Origin: Candidatus Segatella intestinihominis
Lineage (GTDB): Bacteria; Bacteroidota; Bacteroidia; Bacteroidales; Bacteroidaceae
Length of the DNA stretch: 24,938 nt
Reading direction: 5' to 3'
NCBI GenBank assembly: GCA_900548535.1
Contig: URLG01000039.1
Location: 1 to 24,938, forward strand
A model generated the notes under the pieces. It did no database searches. It was given only the letters and a program-made list of their open reading frames with translations, and was not told where the DNA came from. Each line of letters starts with the position of its first letter. The first letter of the stretch is position 1. The translations under genes were made by a program, and so were the position numbers. Below, one piece after another: positions 6,467 to 14,407 of this stretch.

Positions 6467-7393
6467 ATGAAGACTTTTTGGAATATAGATAAGAATCTGA
6501 CTGTGCTCAATGAGTGGCAGCCAAACTGCTGGATACAAGTAACATGTCCAACCGACGAAGATCAGAGATTACTGGAAGACGAATTCAAAATCCCTGATTA
6601 CTTCCTCTCGGATATCAGCGATACCGATGAGCGTGCCCGCTATGAATATGACGATGGCTGGATGCTCATCATCCTCCGTATACCTTATGTCAAGGAGATA
6701 CGCAGCCGTACCCCTTACACCACCGTGCCGCTGGGCATCATCCATAAGCGCGACGTCACCATCACCGTATGCTATTACGAGACCAATATGATGATCGACT
6801 TCGTGAGCTACCAGCAGAAGCGCAATGAGGGATTCACGGACTACGTGGATATGATATTCCGCCTCTTCCTCTCCTCAGCCGTATGGTACTTGAAGCGACT
6901 GAAGCAAATCAACTCGCTCATCGAGAAGGCAAAGCGCAACCTGGACCATGGCGTGAACAATGAGAGCCTGATAGGTCTGAGCCGTCTGCAAGACTCCCTC
7001 ACCTACTTCATCACCTCCATCCGAGGCAATGAGAACTTGCTGAGCAAATTGAAGTTCAAACTACAGGTGGATGAGTTGGATGCCGACTTGATTGAGGACG
7101 TCAACATCGAGATGACGCAGGCGAGAGAGACCACAAGCATCTATTCCGACATCTTGGAATCAACGATGGACACCTATTCGAGCATCATCAACAACAACAT
7201 GAATACCACGATGCGTACCTTGACCAGTATCAGTATCGTAATGATGTTGCCAACGCTGATCTCCTCCTTGTTTGGCATGAACCTGCTCAACGGCATGGAG
7301 AATAGCCCTTATGGATTTGCATTTGCCCTGATCATATCCGTCATCGTATCGGCATTGTCATGGGGATTCTTGCGTTACAAGCGACTGCTCTAA
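6467..7393 (+). CDS. corA: CorA-family magnesium/divalent cation channel
   Basis: CorA proteins are pentameric inner-membrane Mg2+ (Co2+/Ni2+) channels. This 308-residue protein has the usual large N-terminal cytoplasmic domain and long helix. Two C-terminal membrane helices follow: the first (about 250-270) runs through SIVMMLPTLISSLFGMN and ends in the GMN selectivity motif (270-272), and the second (about 280-302) is followed by a basic tail, RYKRLL. It is flanked by terminators on both sides and so forms a single-gene transcription unit. The unit begins at the promoter at 6271 with a long leader containing a small ORF and competing hairpins, which suggests control by cation level or translation status. 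The metal preference cannot be proven from sequence. Confidence 0.92.
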   Translation: MKTFWNIDKNLTVLNEWQPNCWIQVTCPTDEDQRLLEDEFKIPDYFLSDISDTDERARYEYDDGWMLIILRIPYVKEIRSRTPYTTVPLGIIHKRDVTITVCYYETNMMIDFVSYQQKRNEGFTDYVDMIFRLFLSSAVWYLKRLKQINSLIEKAKRNLDHGVNNESLIGLSRLQDSLTYFITSIRGNENLLSKLKFKLQVDELDADLIEDVNIEMTQARETTSIYSDILESTMDTYSSIINNNMNTTMRTLTSISIVMMLPTLISSLFGMNLLNGMENSPYGFAFALIISVIVSALSWGFLRYKRLL

Positions 7394-7451
7394 CGATAGA
7401 CAAATCAGCGTTTTCCCATAGGAAAAGTACTATATAAAGAAAAAAAAGATT

Positions 7452-7489
7452 AAAAAATCGAATATCTTGCACAGATATTCGATTTTTTT
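7452..7489 (+). terminator. Intrinsic terminator after corA
   Basis: A perfect 16-bp stem (7452-7467 with 7473-7488) closes a TGCAC loop and is followed by a run of Ts. The A run on the left arm makes it symmetrical, so it may act on both strands. Confidence 0.92.
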
Positions 7490-7492
7490 CGT

Positions 7493-7501
7493 TAAGTTTG
7501 C
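7493..7501 (+). promoter_or_regulatory. Promoter -7 element for the DUF349 gene
   Basis: TAAGTTTGC matches TAnnTTTGC and begins four bases past the T run of the corA terminator. It implies a leader of about 90 bases before ATG 7594. Confidence 0.6.
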
Positions 7502-7593
7502 AACTTAATAATAACAAATTATTGTGTGGTCACACCCGTCCTAGAGACCGTGAGACCAAAAGTTAACTCGAATCATAAACTAAACAAAGTGAC

Positions 7594-9360
7594 ATGATGG
7601 ACTCTCAAGAAAACGCCCTGTTGCAGCAGGGAACAGTGGAAGAACCTGCCAAGAAGGCTTATGCTACCAAGCAGGAAGTACTCGAAAGAGTAAAAGAAAT
7701 CGCTCATAGTGACGAGACACCCCAAAAAGATGAGCTCGACCACTTGAAGACTACTTTCTATAAACTACATCTTGCAGAAAGAGATGCTCAGATGAAAGAG
7801 TACCTCGCAGGAGGTGGCGACCCAGAAAAGTACGTACTTCTCCCAGATGACACAGAAGAAGCCTTTAAGGCCGAAATGCAACTCATCAAGGAGAAGAGAG
7901 CCAAGATTTTCCTGGCACAGGAAGAGGAAAAGCAAGAGAACCTCAAGAAGAAACTTGAGATTATCGACAAGATAAAAGCTATGGTAACCTCGCCTGAGGA
8001 TGCCAACAAATCATATCAAGAATTCAAGACTTTGCAGCAGGAGTGGAAAGAGATAAAAGCTATCCCTGTTGACAAGGCTAATGAGGTATGGAAGAACTAT
8101 CAGCTCTATGTAGAGCAATTCTACGACCTGCTGAAGCTCAACAACGAGGCCCGTGAGTATGACTTCAAGAAGAATCTTGAGGCTAAGACCAAACTCTGCG
8201 AAGCTGCCGAAAAGTTGAACGAGGAGAGCGATGTCATCTCAGCTTTCCATCAGTTGCAGGATTTGCACCAGCAGTATCGCGAGATTGGCCCTGTAGCCAA
8301 GGAATTGCGCGAAGAGATTTGGGCACGCTTCAAGGCTGCCAGCACTGTGATCAACAAGAAACATCAGCAGTACTTTGAGCAGTTGCGCGCCAAGGAAGAA
8401 GAAAACCTCGCCAACAAGACCGCCCTCTGCGAGAAGCTAGAAACCATCAACCTGCAGGAGCACAAGATGGCTTCTGACTGGGAGAAAGCTACCAAGGAGG
8501 TCATCGACTTGCAAGCCGAATGGAAAAAGATAGGCTTTGCCCCACAGAAGATGAACGTCAAGATATTTGAGCGTTTCCGCCTTGCCAATGATGAATTCTT
8601 CACCAAAAAGGCAGACTTCTTCAAGAAGCTTAAGGAGGTATACACCCAAAATCTCGGGAAGAAGCAAAAGTTGGTAGAGAAAGCCAAAGAATTAGCATCA
8701 AGCACAGAGTGGAAGAAGACAGGTGACAAACTTGTTGCCCTCCAAAAGGAGTGGAAATCCATTGGCACAGTGCCTCGCAAGCAAGGCGACCAACTTTGGA
8801 AAGAGTTCTTAAACGCATGCAACCAGTTCTTCGATGCTCGCAACAAGCAGAATGCAGGCACTCGCAGCGAAGAGCATACCAACTTGGCCAAGAAGCGTGA
8901 CATCATAGCTCAGATGAAAGATTTGCTCGAAAACGCAGGCGACGACTTGCAGAAAAAGATTCAAGAGCTCACCACTGCGTACAAGGAAGTAGGTCATGTG
9001 CCTTTCAAGGAGAAAGACAAGTTGTATGATGAATACCACAAAGTAGTCAACAAACTATACGCTCAATTGCACGTCAACAACGCCAAGCGCCACCTCAACA
9101 ACTTCAAGAACAACTTGAAGAACGTGGCAGGTCAAGGCGAAGACGCAGTAAGCACAGAGCGCAACAAACTCTTGCGCCGCTTCGACCAGCTGAAGCAGGA
9201 AATCACAACATACGAGAACAACCTCGGTTTCCTCAATGCATCCAGCAAGAAGGGCAACAACCTTGTAGAAGAAATGAATCGCAAGGTAGAGAGACTGAAG
9301 ACTGACCTGGAACTCGTGAAAGAAAAGATCAAGGCTATTGATGCCGAAGACAAAGAATAA
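7594..9360 (+). CDS. DUF349 repeat protein (five repeats)
   Basis: A 588-residue, highly charged, mostly helical cytoplasmic protein with no signal peptide or membrane segment. I count five DUF349 repeats by their recurring W/Y-K-x-I/V-G start: near residues 151 (WKEIKAIP), 227 (YREIGPV), 310 (WKKIGFAP), 387 (WKSIGTVP) and 463 (YKEVGHVP), with a period of about 77. A coiled-coil tail with heptad-like leucines follows (about 535-585). DUF349 proteins are widespread in Bacteroidota and Actinobacteria, and their biochemical role is not settled. It has its own promoter and terminator. Two adjacent ATG codons (7594 and 7597) are possible starts. Confidence 0.9.
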   Translation: MMDSQENALLQQGTVEEPAKKAYATKQEVLERVKEIAHSDETPQKDELDHLKTTFYKLHLAERDAQMKEYLAGGGDPEKYVLLPDDTEEAFKAEMQLIKEKRAKIFLAQEEEKQENLKKKLEIIDKIKAMVTSPEDANKSYQEFKTLQQEWKEIKAIPVDKANEVWKNYQLYVEQFYDLLKLNNEAREYDFKKNLEAKTKLCEAAEKLNEESDVISAFHQLQDLHQQYREIGPVAKELREEIWARFKAASTVINKKHQQYFEQLRAKEEENLANKTALCEKLETINLQEHKMASDWEKATKEVIDLQAEWKKIGFAPQKMNVKIFERFRLANDEFFTKKADFFKKLKEVYTQNLGKKQKLVEKAKELASSTEWKKTGDKLVALQKEWKSIGTVPRKQGDQLWKEFLNACNQFFDARNKQNAGTRSEEHTNLAKKRDIIAQMKDLLENAGDDLQKKIQELTTAYKEVGHVPFKEKDKLYDEYHKVVNKLYAQLHVNNAKRHLNNFKNNLKNVAGQGEDAVSTERNKLLRRFDQLKQEITTYENNLGFLNASSKKGNNLVEEMNRKVERLKTDLELVKEKIKAIDAEDKE

Positions 9361-9370
9361 GACAAAAAAA

Positions 9371-9410
9371 ATCTCCGCTGCCAAGATAAGGTAAGCGGGG
9401 ATTTTTATTT
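9371..9410 (+). terminator. Intrinsic terminator after the DUF349 gene
   Basis: ATCTCCGCT (9371-9379) pairs with AGCGGGGAT (9394-9402) through 9 bp including one G-T pair, and is followed by TTTTTATTT. Confidence 0.85.
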
Positions 9411-9454
9411 AAATCTCTCTCATCAAATGTTTTCGTTCTCTTTCCTGTCGAGGG

Positions 9455-9492
9455 AAAAGAAAAAGAGCATCTCTCATTTCTGAAAGACGCTC
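9455..9492 (-). terminator. Intrinsic terminator after the tRNA-Gln pair
   Basis: Read on the minus strand, 9492-9481 pairs with 9476-9465 (12 bp, two G-T pairs) around a GAAA tetraloop. The stem is followed by the T-rich TTTTTCTTTT (complement of 9455-9464). It faces the terminator of the DUF349 gene. Confidence 0.88.
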
Positions 9493-9504
9493 ATTCATTT
9501 GTTG

Positions 9505-9575
9505 TTGGGATACCCGGATTCGAACCAGGAATGACAGGACCAGAATCTGTAGTGTTACCATTACACCATATCCCA
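9505..9575 (-). tRNA. tRNA-Gln (CUG), copy 2 in transcription order
   Basis: On the minus strand the 71-base sequence folds as a cloverleaf: acceptor TGGGATA/TATCCCA, D stem GTGT/ACAC, T arm with TTCGAAT loop, and discriminator A. The anticodon loop is TTCTGGT, giving anticodon CTG (CUG), which reads the Gln codon CAG. The closing pair of the anticodon stem (A31-C39) is not Watson-Crick. CCA is not encoded. Confidence 0.93.
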
Positions 9576-9610
9576 ATGCTGAATCAGCTCATTAATCTTG
9601 CTAAGTGATG

Positions 9611-9681
9611 TTGGGATACCCGGATTCGAACCAGGAATGACAGGACCAGAATCTGTAGTGTTACCATTACACCATATCCCA
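9611..9681 (-). tRNA. tRNA-Gln (CUG), copy 1 in transcription order
   Basis: This 71-base sequence is identical to the tRNA at 9505-9575, with the same CTG anticodon and the same A31-C39 mismatch. It is the promoter-proximal copy, downstream of a minus-strand promoter at 9725-9733. The two genes are separated by 35 bases. Confidence 0.93.
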
Positions 9682-9724
9682 ATAATGTTAGCAAAGAAGA
9701 CTTACTGACTTCGTTTTTGCGGGT

Positions 9725-9756
9725 GCAAAGGTACTACATTTTTTGGAAATAACAAA
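9725..9756 (-). promoter_or_regulatory. tRNA-Gln promoter with -33 and -7 elements
   Basis: On the minus strand TTTG (9756-9753) is followed after 19 bases by TACCTTTGC (9733-9725). This is the best complete match to the Bacteroidota primary-sigma promoter in the window. Confidence 0.8.
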
Positions 9757-9826
9757 ATTTTTCCCAACTTTTTTCTAAAAAATCTCAATTTTTAGCGATT
9801 TTGAGCGATATTTCAGGTATTTAGCG

Positions 9827-9835
9827 TATCTTTGC
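9827..9835 (+). promoter_or_regulatory. Promoter -7 element for rsfS-ftsH-cdsA
   Basis: TATCTTTGC matches TAnnTTTGC. It lies 31 bases before the rsfS ATG and is divergent from the tRNA promoter. Three AGCG-containing repeats lie just upstream. Confidence 0.7.
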
Positions 9836-9866
9836 AGAAGATAAAACAAAAATAGATAAAGATTAA

Positions 9867-10226
9867 ATGAACACAGTGAAACAACTAGTAGAGACGATCA
9901 AAGAAGGTATACAAGAAAAGAAGGGTCAAGATATCGTCATTGCCGACTTGAGCGGCATTGACGGCAGCATCGCCAAATACTTCATCATTTGCCAAGGAGG
10001 TTCACCTACACAGGTAGAAGCCATCGCAGAATCCGTAGGTGATCTGTGCAGAAAGAACTTGGGCGAAAAGCCTGTAAACGTGGCAGGCCTGGGCAATGAC
10101 CAATGGGTGGCAATGGACTTCGTTGATGTATTGGTACACATCTTCTTGCCAGAAGTGAGAGCATATTACGACCTAGAGCATCTCTGGGAAGACGCCAAGC
10201 TCACACAGATACCAAATCTTGACTAA
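9867..10226 (+). CDS. rsfS: Ribosome silencing factor
   Basis: RsfS (Iojap/YbeB family) binds ribosomal protein L14 (uL14) on the 50S subunit and blocks subunit joining during nutrient limitation. The 119-residue length is typical. Family features are visible: DIVIADLSGIDGSIAKYFIICQG early on, then SPTQVEAIAESV, and the closing WVAMDFVDVLVHIFLPEVRAYYDLEHLW. It is the first gene of an rsfS-ftsH-cdsA run. The 52-base gap to ftsH has no TAnnTTTG element, so the three are probably one transcript. Confidence 0.96.
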   Translation: MNTVKQLVETIKEGIQEKKGQDIVIADLSGIDGSIAKYFIICQGGSPTQVEAIAESVGDLCRKNLGEKPVNVAGLGNDQWVAMDFVDVLVHIFLPEVRAYYDLEHLWEDAKLTQIPNLD

Positions 10227-10278
10227 GATAGATTAGGAACAAAGATTATATATAAAGGTATATACATATTATATAAAT

Positions 10279-12390
10279 ATGGAACAAAGTAACAACTTTA
10301 ACAATCTGGGCAGAGGCAATGGTCCTAAGATGCCCCGATTCAACATGAACTGGCTATACACCATCATTCTGATAGTACTGATAGCTCTATTCTTCAGTGG
10401 GGGTGGTGATGCCTTAGGTGGCAGTGCCGCCAAGGAAGCCTCTTACACCGAGTTTAAGCAATACGTAGACAAGGGATATGTGCTTAGCGTGGTAGCGAAC
10501 AAGACAGAAAGCACCCTCAAGATATACATCAACCCTAAATATACTCGCGATGTATATAAGATGAGTGCCCAAAACGTGGGACCTAACCCATACGTCAAGG
10601 TGCAGTTTGGCTCCATCGACGAGGTAGACCGATATGCCAACGAGATGGTTAAGGAAAAGAAGATCCGCTCCTTCAGCTATGACAACCAGAAGGAGAACGA
10701 CTTCTTAAGCCTTCTCATCAACCTGGCTCCTCTCCTCTTCTTCTTCCTCTTCATCTTCTGGATGTCTGGAAGAATGGGCAGCGGAATGACAGGAATGGGC
10801 GGCGGTATCTTCAGCGTAGGCAAGAGCAAAGCCAAGATGTACGAGAAGGGCAATGCCATCGGCATCACCTTCAAGGACGTGGCTGGTCAGGAAGGCGCCA
10901 AGCAAGAGGTACAGGAAATCGTAGACTTCCTCAAGAATCCTCAGAAATATACAGACTTGGGAGGTAAGATTCCAAAGGGCGCCTTGCTCGTAGGTCCTCC
11001 AGGAACAGGTAAGACTCTTCTTGCCAAGGCTGTAGCCGGCGAGGCTGGCGTGCCATTCTTCTCAATGAGTGGTTCCGACTTCGTTGAGATGTTTGTCGGC
11101 GTGGGAGCTTCACGAGTTCGTGACCTCTTCCGACAGGCTAAGGAAAAATCACCTTGCATCATCTTCATCGATGAGATTGATGCCGTAGGTCGTGCCCGCA
11201 GCAAGAACCCAGCCATGGGTGGCAACGATGAGCGAGAGAACACCCTCAACGCCCTGCTTACCGAGATGGATGGTTTCGGCACCAACAGCGGTGTTATCAT
11301 CTTAGCGGCAACCAACCGTGTGGATATGCTCGATAGCGCCCTGCTCCGTGCCGGACGTTTCGACCGCGAAATCCACGTAGACCTGCCAGGACTCAATGAG
11401 CGCAAAGCCATCTTCCAGGTACATCTCAAACCTATCAAGATAGACGATACGGTAGACATCGACCTCTTGGCCCGTCAGACACCGGGATTCTCTGGTGCAG
11501 ACATCGCCAACGTTTGTAACGAGGCTGCCCTGATAGCAGCTCGCCACGACAAGAAGGCGGTTTGCAAGCAAGACTTCCTGGATGCCGTAGACCGCATCGT
11601 AGGCGGTTTGGAGAAGAAGACCAAGGTGATGACAGCCGACGAGAAACGTAGCATCGCCCTCCACGAAGCTGGTCACGCCACCATCTCATGGTTCTGCCAG
11701 TATGCCAACCCGCTCATCAAGGTTACCATCGTACCTCGTGGACAGGCTCTTGGTGCAGCCTGGTATCTGCCAGAGGAGCGTCAGATAACCACCAAGGAGC
11801 AGATGCTCGACGAGATGTGCTCATTGATGGGTGGACGTGCCGCAGAGGAACTCTTCACAGGTCATATCTCCTCAGGAGCCATGAACGACCTGGAGCGTGC
11901 AACCAAGAGTGCTTACGGCATGGTAGCTTATCTGGGTATGAGCAAAACTTTGCCAAACATCTGCTATTATAATCAGAATGAATATTCATTCCAGCGTCCA
12001 TATTCAGAGACCACAGCTCGCGAGATAGACCAAGAGGTGCTCCAGATTGTGAACGAGCAATATACTCGCGCCAAGAACATCTTGATGGAACACAAGGAAG
12101 GTCACAACGCCCTTGCCGAGCTCTTGATTCAGAAGGAGGTCATCATGGCAGAAGACGTAGAGAAGATCTTCGGCAAGCGCCAGTGGTTGAGCCGTTCTCA
12201 GGAAATCATGGAAGATGAACAGCCTAAGATTGACGATGATGCCGTAAAGGACATCCCAGAGGTAAAGGCTGCCATCGAGGAGCATGAAGCCAAGAAGCAT
12301 GAGGCCGAGAATACTTCAGACGAGAATAAGACAAAAAACTCTGACGAAGATAAGAGTGAGAACGCAAAGGAAGATAACAACAACGAATAA
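10279..12390 (+). CDS. ftsH: ATP-dependent zinc metalloprotease FtsH
   Basis: FtsH is a membrane-anchored hexameric AAA+ protease that degrades misfolded membrane proteins and regulatory proteins. The 703-residue protein has two N-terminal membrane helices (about 14-33 and 142-162) flanking a periplasmic domain. The AAA module follows, with Walker A GPPGTGKT (239-246), Walker B IIFIDEID (about 294-301) and the second region of homology through ATNRVDMLD to RAGRFDRE. The zinc-protease motif HEAGH is at 462-466. The last ~50 residues are an acidic, low-complexity tail rich in Glu, Asp, Lys and Asn, as often seen in Bacteroidota FtsH. It lies between rsfS and cdsA, 12 bases before the latter. 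Confidence 0.98.
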   Translation: MEQSNNFNNLGRGNGPKMPRFNMNWLYTIILIVLIALFFSGGGDALGGSAAKEASYTEFKQYVDKGYVLSVVANKTESTLKIYINPKYTRDVYKMSAQNVGPNPYVKVQFGSIDEVDRYANEMVKEKKIRSFSYDNQKENDFLSLLINLAPLLFFFLFIFWMSGRMGSGMTGMGGGIFSVGKSKAKMYEKGNAIGITFKDVAGQEGAKQEVQEIVDFLKNPQKYTDLGGKIPKGALLVGPPGTGKTLLAKAVAGEAGVPFFSMSGSDFVEMFVGVGASRVRDLFRQAKEKSPCIIFIDEIDAVGRARSKNPAMGGNDERENTLNALLTEMDGFGTNSGVIILAATNRVDMLDSALLRAGRFDREIHVDLPGLNERKAIFQVHLKPIKIDDTVDIDLLARQTPGFSGADIANVCNEAALIAARHDKKAVCKQDFLDAVDRIVGGLEKKTKVMTADEKRSIALHEAGHATISWFCQYANPLIKVTIVPRGQALGAAWYLPEERQITTKEQMLDEMCSLMGGRAAEELFTGHISSGAMNDLERATKSAYGMVAYLGMSKTLPNICYYNQNEYSFQRPYSETTAREIDQEVLQIVNEQYTRAKNILMEHKEGHNALAELLIQKEVIMAEDVEKIFGKRQWLSRSQEIMEDEQPKIDDDAVKDIPEVKAAIEEHEAKKHEAENTSDENKTKNSDEDKSENAKEDNNNE

Positions 12391-12402
12391 CAAGCAAACG
12401 TT

Positions 12403-13269
12403 ATGACAGACAAGCAAAAGAATCTGATTATAAGAACCATCACTGGCGTATTGTTCGTCGTATGTATGGTATCTTGCTTCCTCAATCCGAGAGCGATGGT
12501 ATTCCTTTTCGCTCTCATCACCGGATTAAGCATCTGGGAATACTGTGGACTGGTGAACCAGAAAGAGAATGTCTGCGTGAATCGCTTCATCTCTACCGTG
12601 GCAGGAGTTTACTTCTTCCTTGCCGTGGCTGGATTCAGAACGGGCATGGTCAGCAACTTTGTGGTATTCGTACCTTACTTGCTCACCATCGTATACCTCT
12701 TTATCGGAGAGCTGTACACAGGCAATAAGGACGCCATCAACGACTGGGCTTACACCATGCTCTCGCAGATGTACATTGCCCTGCCATTCTCGATGATCAA
12801 CATCTTGGCTTTCGAAAGTTCCGCTTTCGATGGACAGATCCATTATGATATGCTCCTTCCTTTGAGCATCTTCATCTTCCTCTGGACCAACGATACAGGT
12901 GCTTACTGTAGCGGTTCGCTCTTTGGCAAGCACAAGCTCTTCCCTCGCGTTAGTCCTGGCAAGAGTTGGGAAGGCAGCATTGGCGGAGGTATCTTCGTTC
13001 TCATCGCTGCTGGCATCATCGGCTATATCGCCAATGATGGTGAAGCACACCGCCTGAGCATCTTGGGCTGGGAAGGTCTGGGACTCGTCGTTGTGTTCTT
13101 TGGCACATGGGGCGACTTGGTAGAGAGTCTCTTCAAACGCACACTCGGCGTGAAGGACAGCGGCAACATCCTGCCAGGACATGGCGGTATGCTCGATCGC
13201 TTCGACTCTTCGCTGATGGCTATACCAGCAGCTGTCATCTACCTATACACATTGCAACTTTTCGCATAA
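12403..13269 (+). CDS. cdsA: Phosphatidate cytidylyltransferase
   Basis: CdsA is an inner-membrane enzyme that converts phosphatidic acid and CTP to CDP-diacylglycerol, the branch point of phospholipid synthesis. The 288-residue protein is highly hydrophobic, with several predicted helices. It carries the family signature near the C terminus: LGVKDSGNILPGHGGMLDRF followed by DS. An upstream conserved region includes WTNDTGAYCSGSLFGKHK and SPGKSWEGSIGG. It starts 12 bases after ftsH and is followed by a hairpin terminator. ftsH and cdsA are commonly adjacent in Bacteroidota, which fits a shared role in membrane homeostasis. Confidence 0.96.
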   Translation: MTDKQKNLIIRTITGVLFVVCMVSCFLNPRAMVFLFALITGLSIWEYCGLVNQKENVCVNRFISTVAGVYFFLAVAGFRTGMVSNFVVFVPYLLTIVYLFIGELYTGNKDAINDWAYTMLSQMYIALPFSMINILAFESSAFDGQIHYDMLLPLSIFIFLWTNDTGAYCSGSLFGKHKLFPRVSPGKSWEGSIGGGIFVLIAAGIIGYIANDGEAHRLSILGWEGLGLVVVFFGTWGDLVESLFKRTLGVKDSGNILPGHGGMLDRFDSSLMAIPAAVIYLYTLQLFA

Positions 13270-13282
13270 AGACATAAGATTC

Positions 13283-13355
13283 AGGATGATTGTTCTTTCT
13301 TATTATGCACAATAACGGCATGAAAGAGGAAGGACTATCATCCTTTTTTCTTTTC
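13283..13355 (+). terminator. Probable intrinsic terminator after cdsA
   Basis: AGGATGAT (13283-13290) pairs with ATCATCCT (13337-13344), with further partial pairing inside (TTCTTTC with GAAAGAGGA). A T-rich tract follows (13344-13355). The loop is long, so it is less compact than the other terminators here. Confidence 0.7.
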
Positions 13356-13423
13356 ACTAAAAAAAACAGTTCACATTACTCATAAAACAGTATATATTTT
13401 AACCAACTAAATAAATTACTTAC

Positions 13424-14383
13424 ATGAAAATGAAAAAACTTTTCACCCTACTTGTAGCCCTATTCTGTATGGCACAAGTCAACGCAGCCAACCCAGTCAA
13501 GCAATGGGGACAGTTGCAGGTAAAAGGTGCGCAACTTTGCGACCAGAGTGGTAACCCTGTAGTATTGAGAGGTGTGAGCCTAGGATGGCACAACATCTGG
13601 CCTCGATTCTACAACAAGGAAGCCGTAAAATGGCTTGCCAACGACTGGCACGCCAACATCATTCGTGCAGCCATGGGCATCCAGATAGAAGACAATTACC
13701 TGGAGAACCCTGAGTTTGCCCTCAAGTGCATCACCAATGTAGTGGATGCAGCCATCAAGAATGGCACTTACGTTATCATCGACTGGCATGCCCACAAGAT
13801 GCACACCAACGAAGCCAAAGCATTCTTTAGCAAGATGGCACAGAAATACGGCAAGTATCCTAACGTAATCTACGAGCTCTACAATGAGCCAGTAGAAGAC
13901 AAGTGGGAAGACCTGAAAGTATATGGCAAGACCATCATCGACGAAATCAGAAAGTACGACCCAGACAATATCATTCTCATGGGCTGTCCTCACTGGGATC
14001 AAGACATTGATCTCGTGGCAAAAAGCCCTATCGAGGGAGTAAGCAACGTGATGTATACGCTCCACTTCTACGCAGCTACCCACAAAGATTACCTGCGCGA
14101 TAAATTGGAGGCTGCCGTCAAGAGCGGTCTGCCTGTCTTCGTTTCAGAATGCGCTGGTATGGAAGCATCAGGCAATGGTCCTTTGGCACCAGATGAGTAT
14201 CAGAAATGGCTCGACGTAATGGAGAAGAACAAGGTGAGCTGGGTAAACTGGTCGGTTTCAGACAAAGACGAAACCTGCTCCATGATTCTGCCCCGTGCCA
14301 AAGCTACCGGCAAGTGGACACCAGACCTCATCAAGCCTTGGGGCAAGATGGTGAAAGATGCCTTGACTAAATACAATAAGTAA
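13424..14383 (+). CDS. Secreted GH5 endoglucanase (cellulase-like)
   Basis: A 319-residue single-domain glycoside hydrolase family 5 protein, closest in appearance to the bacterial endo-beta-1,4-glucanase subgroup (GH5_2). A signal peptide (MKMKKLFTLLVALFCMAQVNA) is probably cut near residue 22. Family landmarks are in order: RGVSLGWHNIWPRFYN, then the catalytic acid/base in YELYNEP (E155), the substrate-site histidine in YTLHFYA, the nucleophile in VFVSECAG (E242), and WVNWSVSDK. There is no carbohydrate-binding module, no Por secretion tail, no dockerin and no adjacent SusC/SusD pair, so it is outside a typical polysaccharide utilisation locus. The exact substrate (cellulose, beta-glucan or other) is inferred from the family. 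No exact TAnnTTTG promoter is visible upstream; a weak TATATTTTA lies at 13393. Confidence 0.9.
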   Translation: MKMKKLFTLLVALFCMAQVNAANPVKQWGQLQVKGAQLCDQSGNPVVLRGVSLGWHNIWPRFYNKEAVKWLANDWHANIIRAAMGIQIEDNYLENPEFALKCITNVVDAAIKNGTYVIIDWHAHKMHTNEAKAFFSKMAQKYGKYPNVIYELYNEPVEDKWEDLKVYGKTIIDEIRKYDPDNIILMGCPHWDQDIDLVAKSPIEGVSNVMYTLHFYAATHKDYLRDKLEAAVKSGLPVFVSECAGMEASGNGPLAPDEYQKWLDVMEKNKVSWVNWSVSDKDETCSMILPRAKATGKWTPDLIKPWGKMVKDALTKYNK

Positions 14384-14407
14384 ACGACATCTTATTCACA
14401 TAAAATA

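Larger units (their letters stand above)
9503..9683. repeat. 75-bp direct repeat containing the two tRNA genes
   Basis: 9503-9577 and 9609-9683 are identical base for base and extend only two bases beyond each tRNA. The 31-base spacer is unique. This is a recent duplication or a pair kept identical by gene conversion. Confidence 0.9.
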
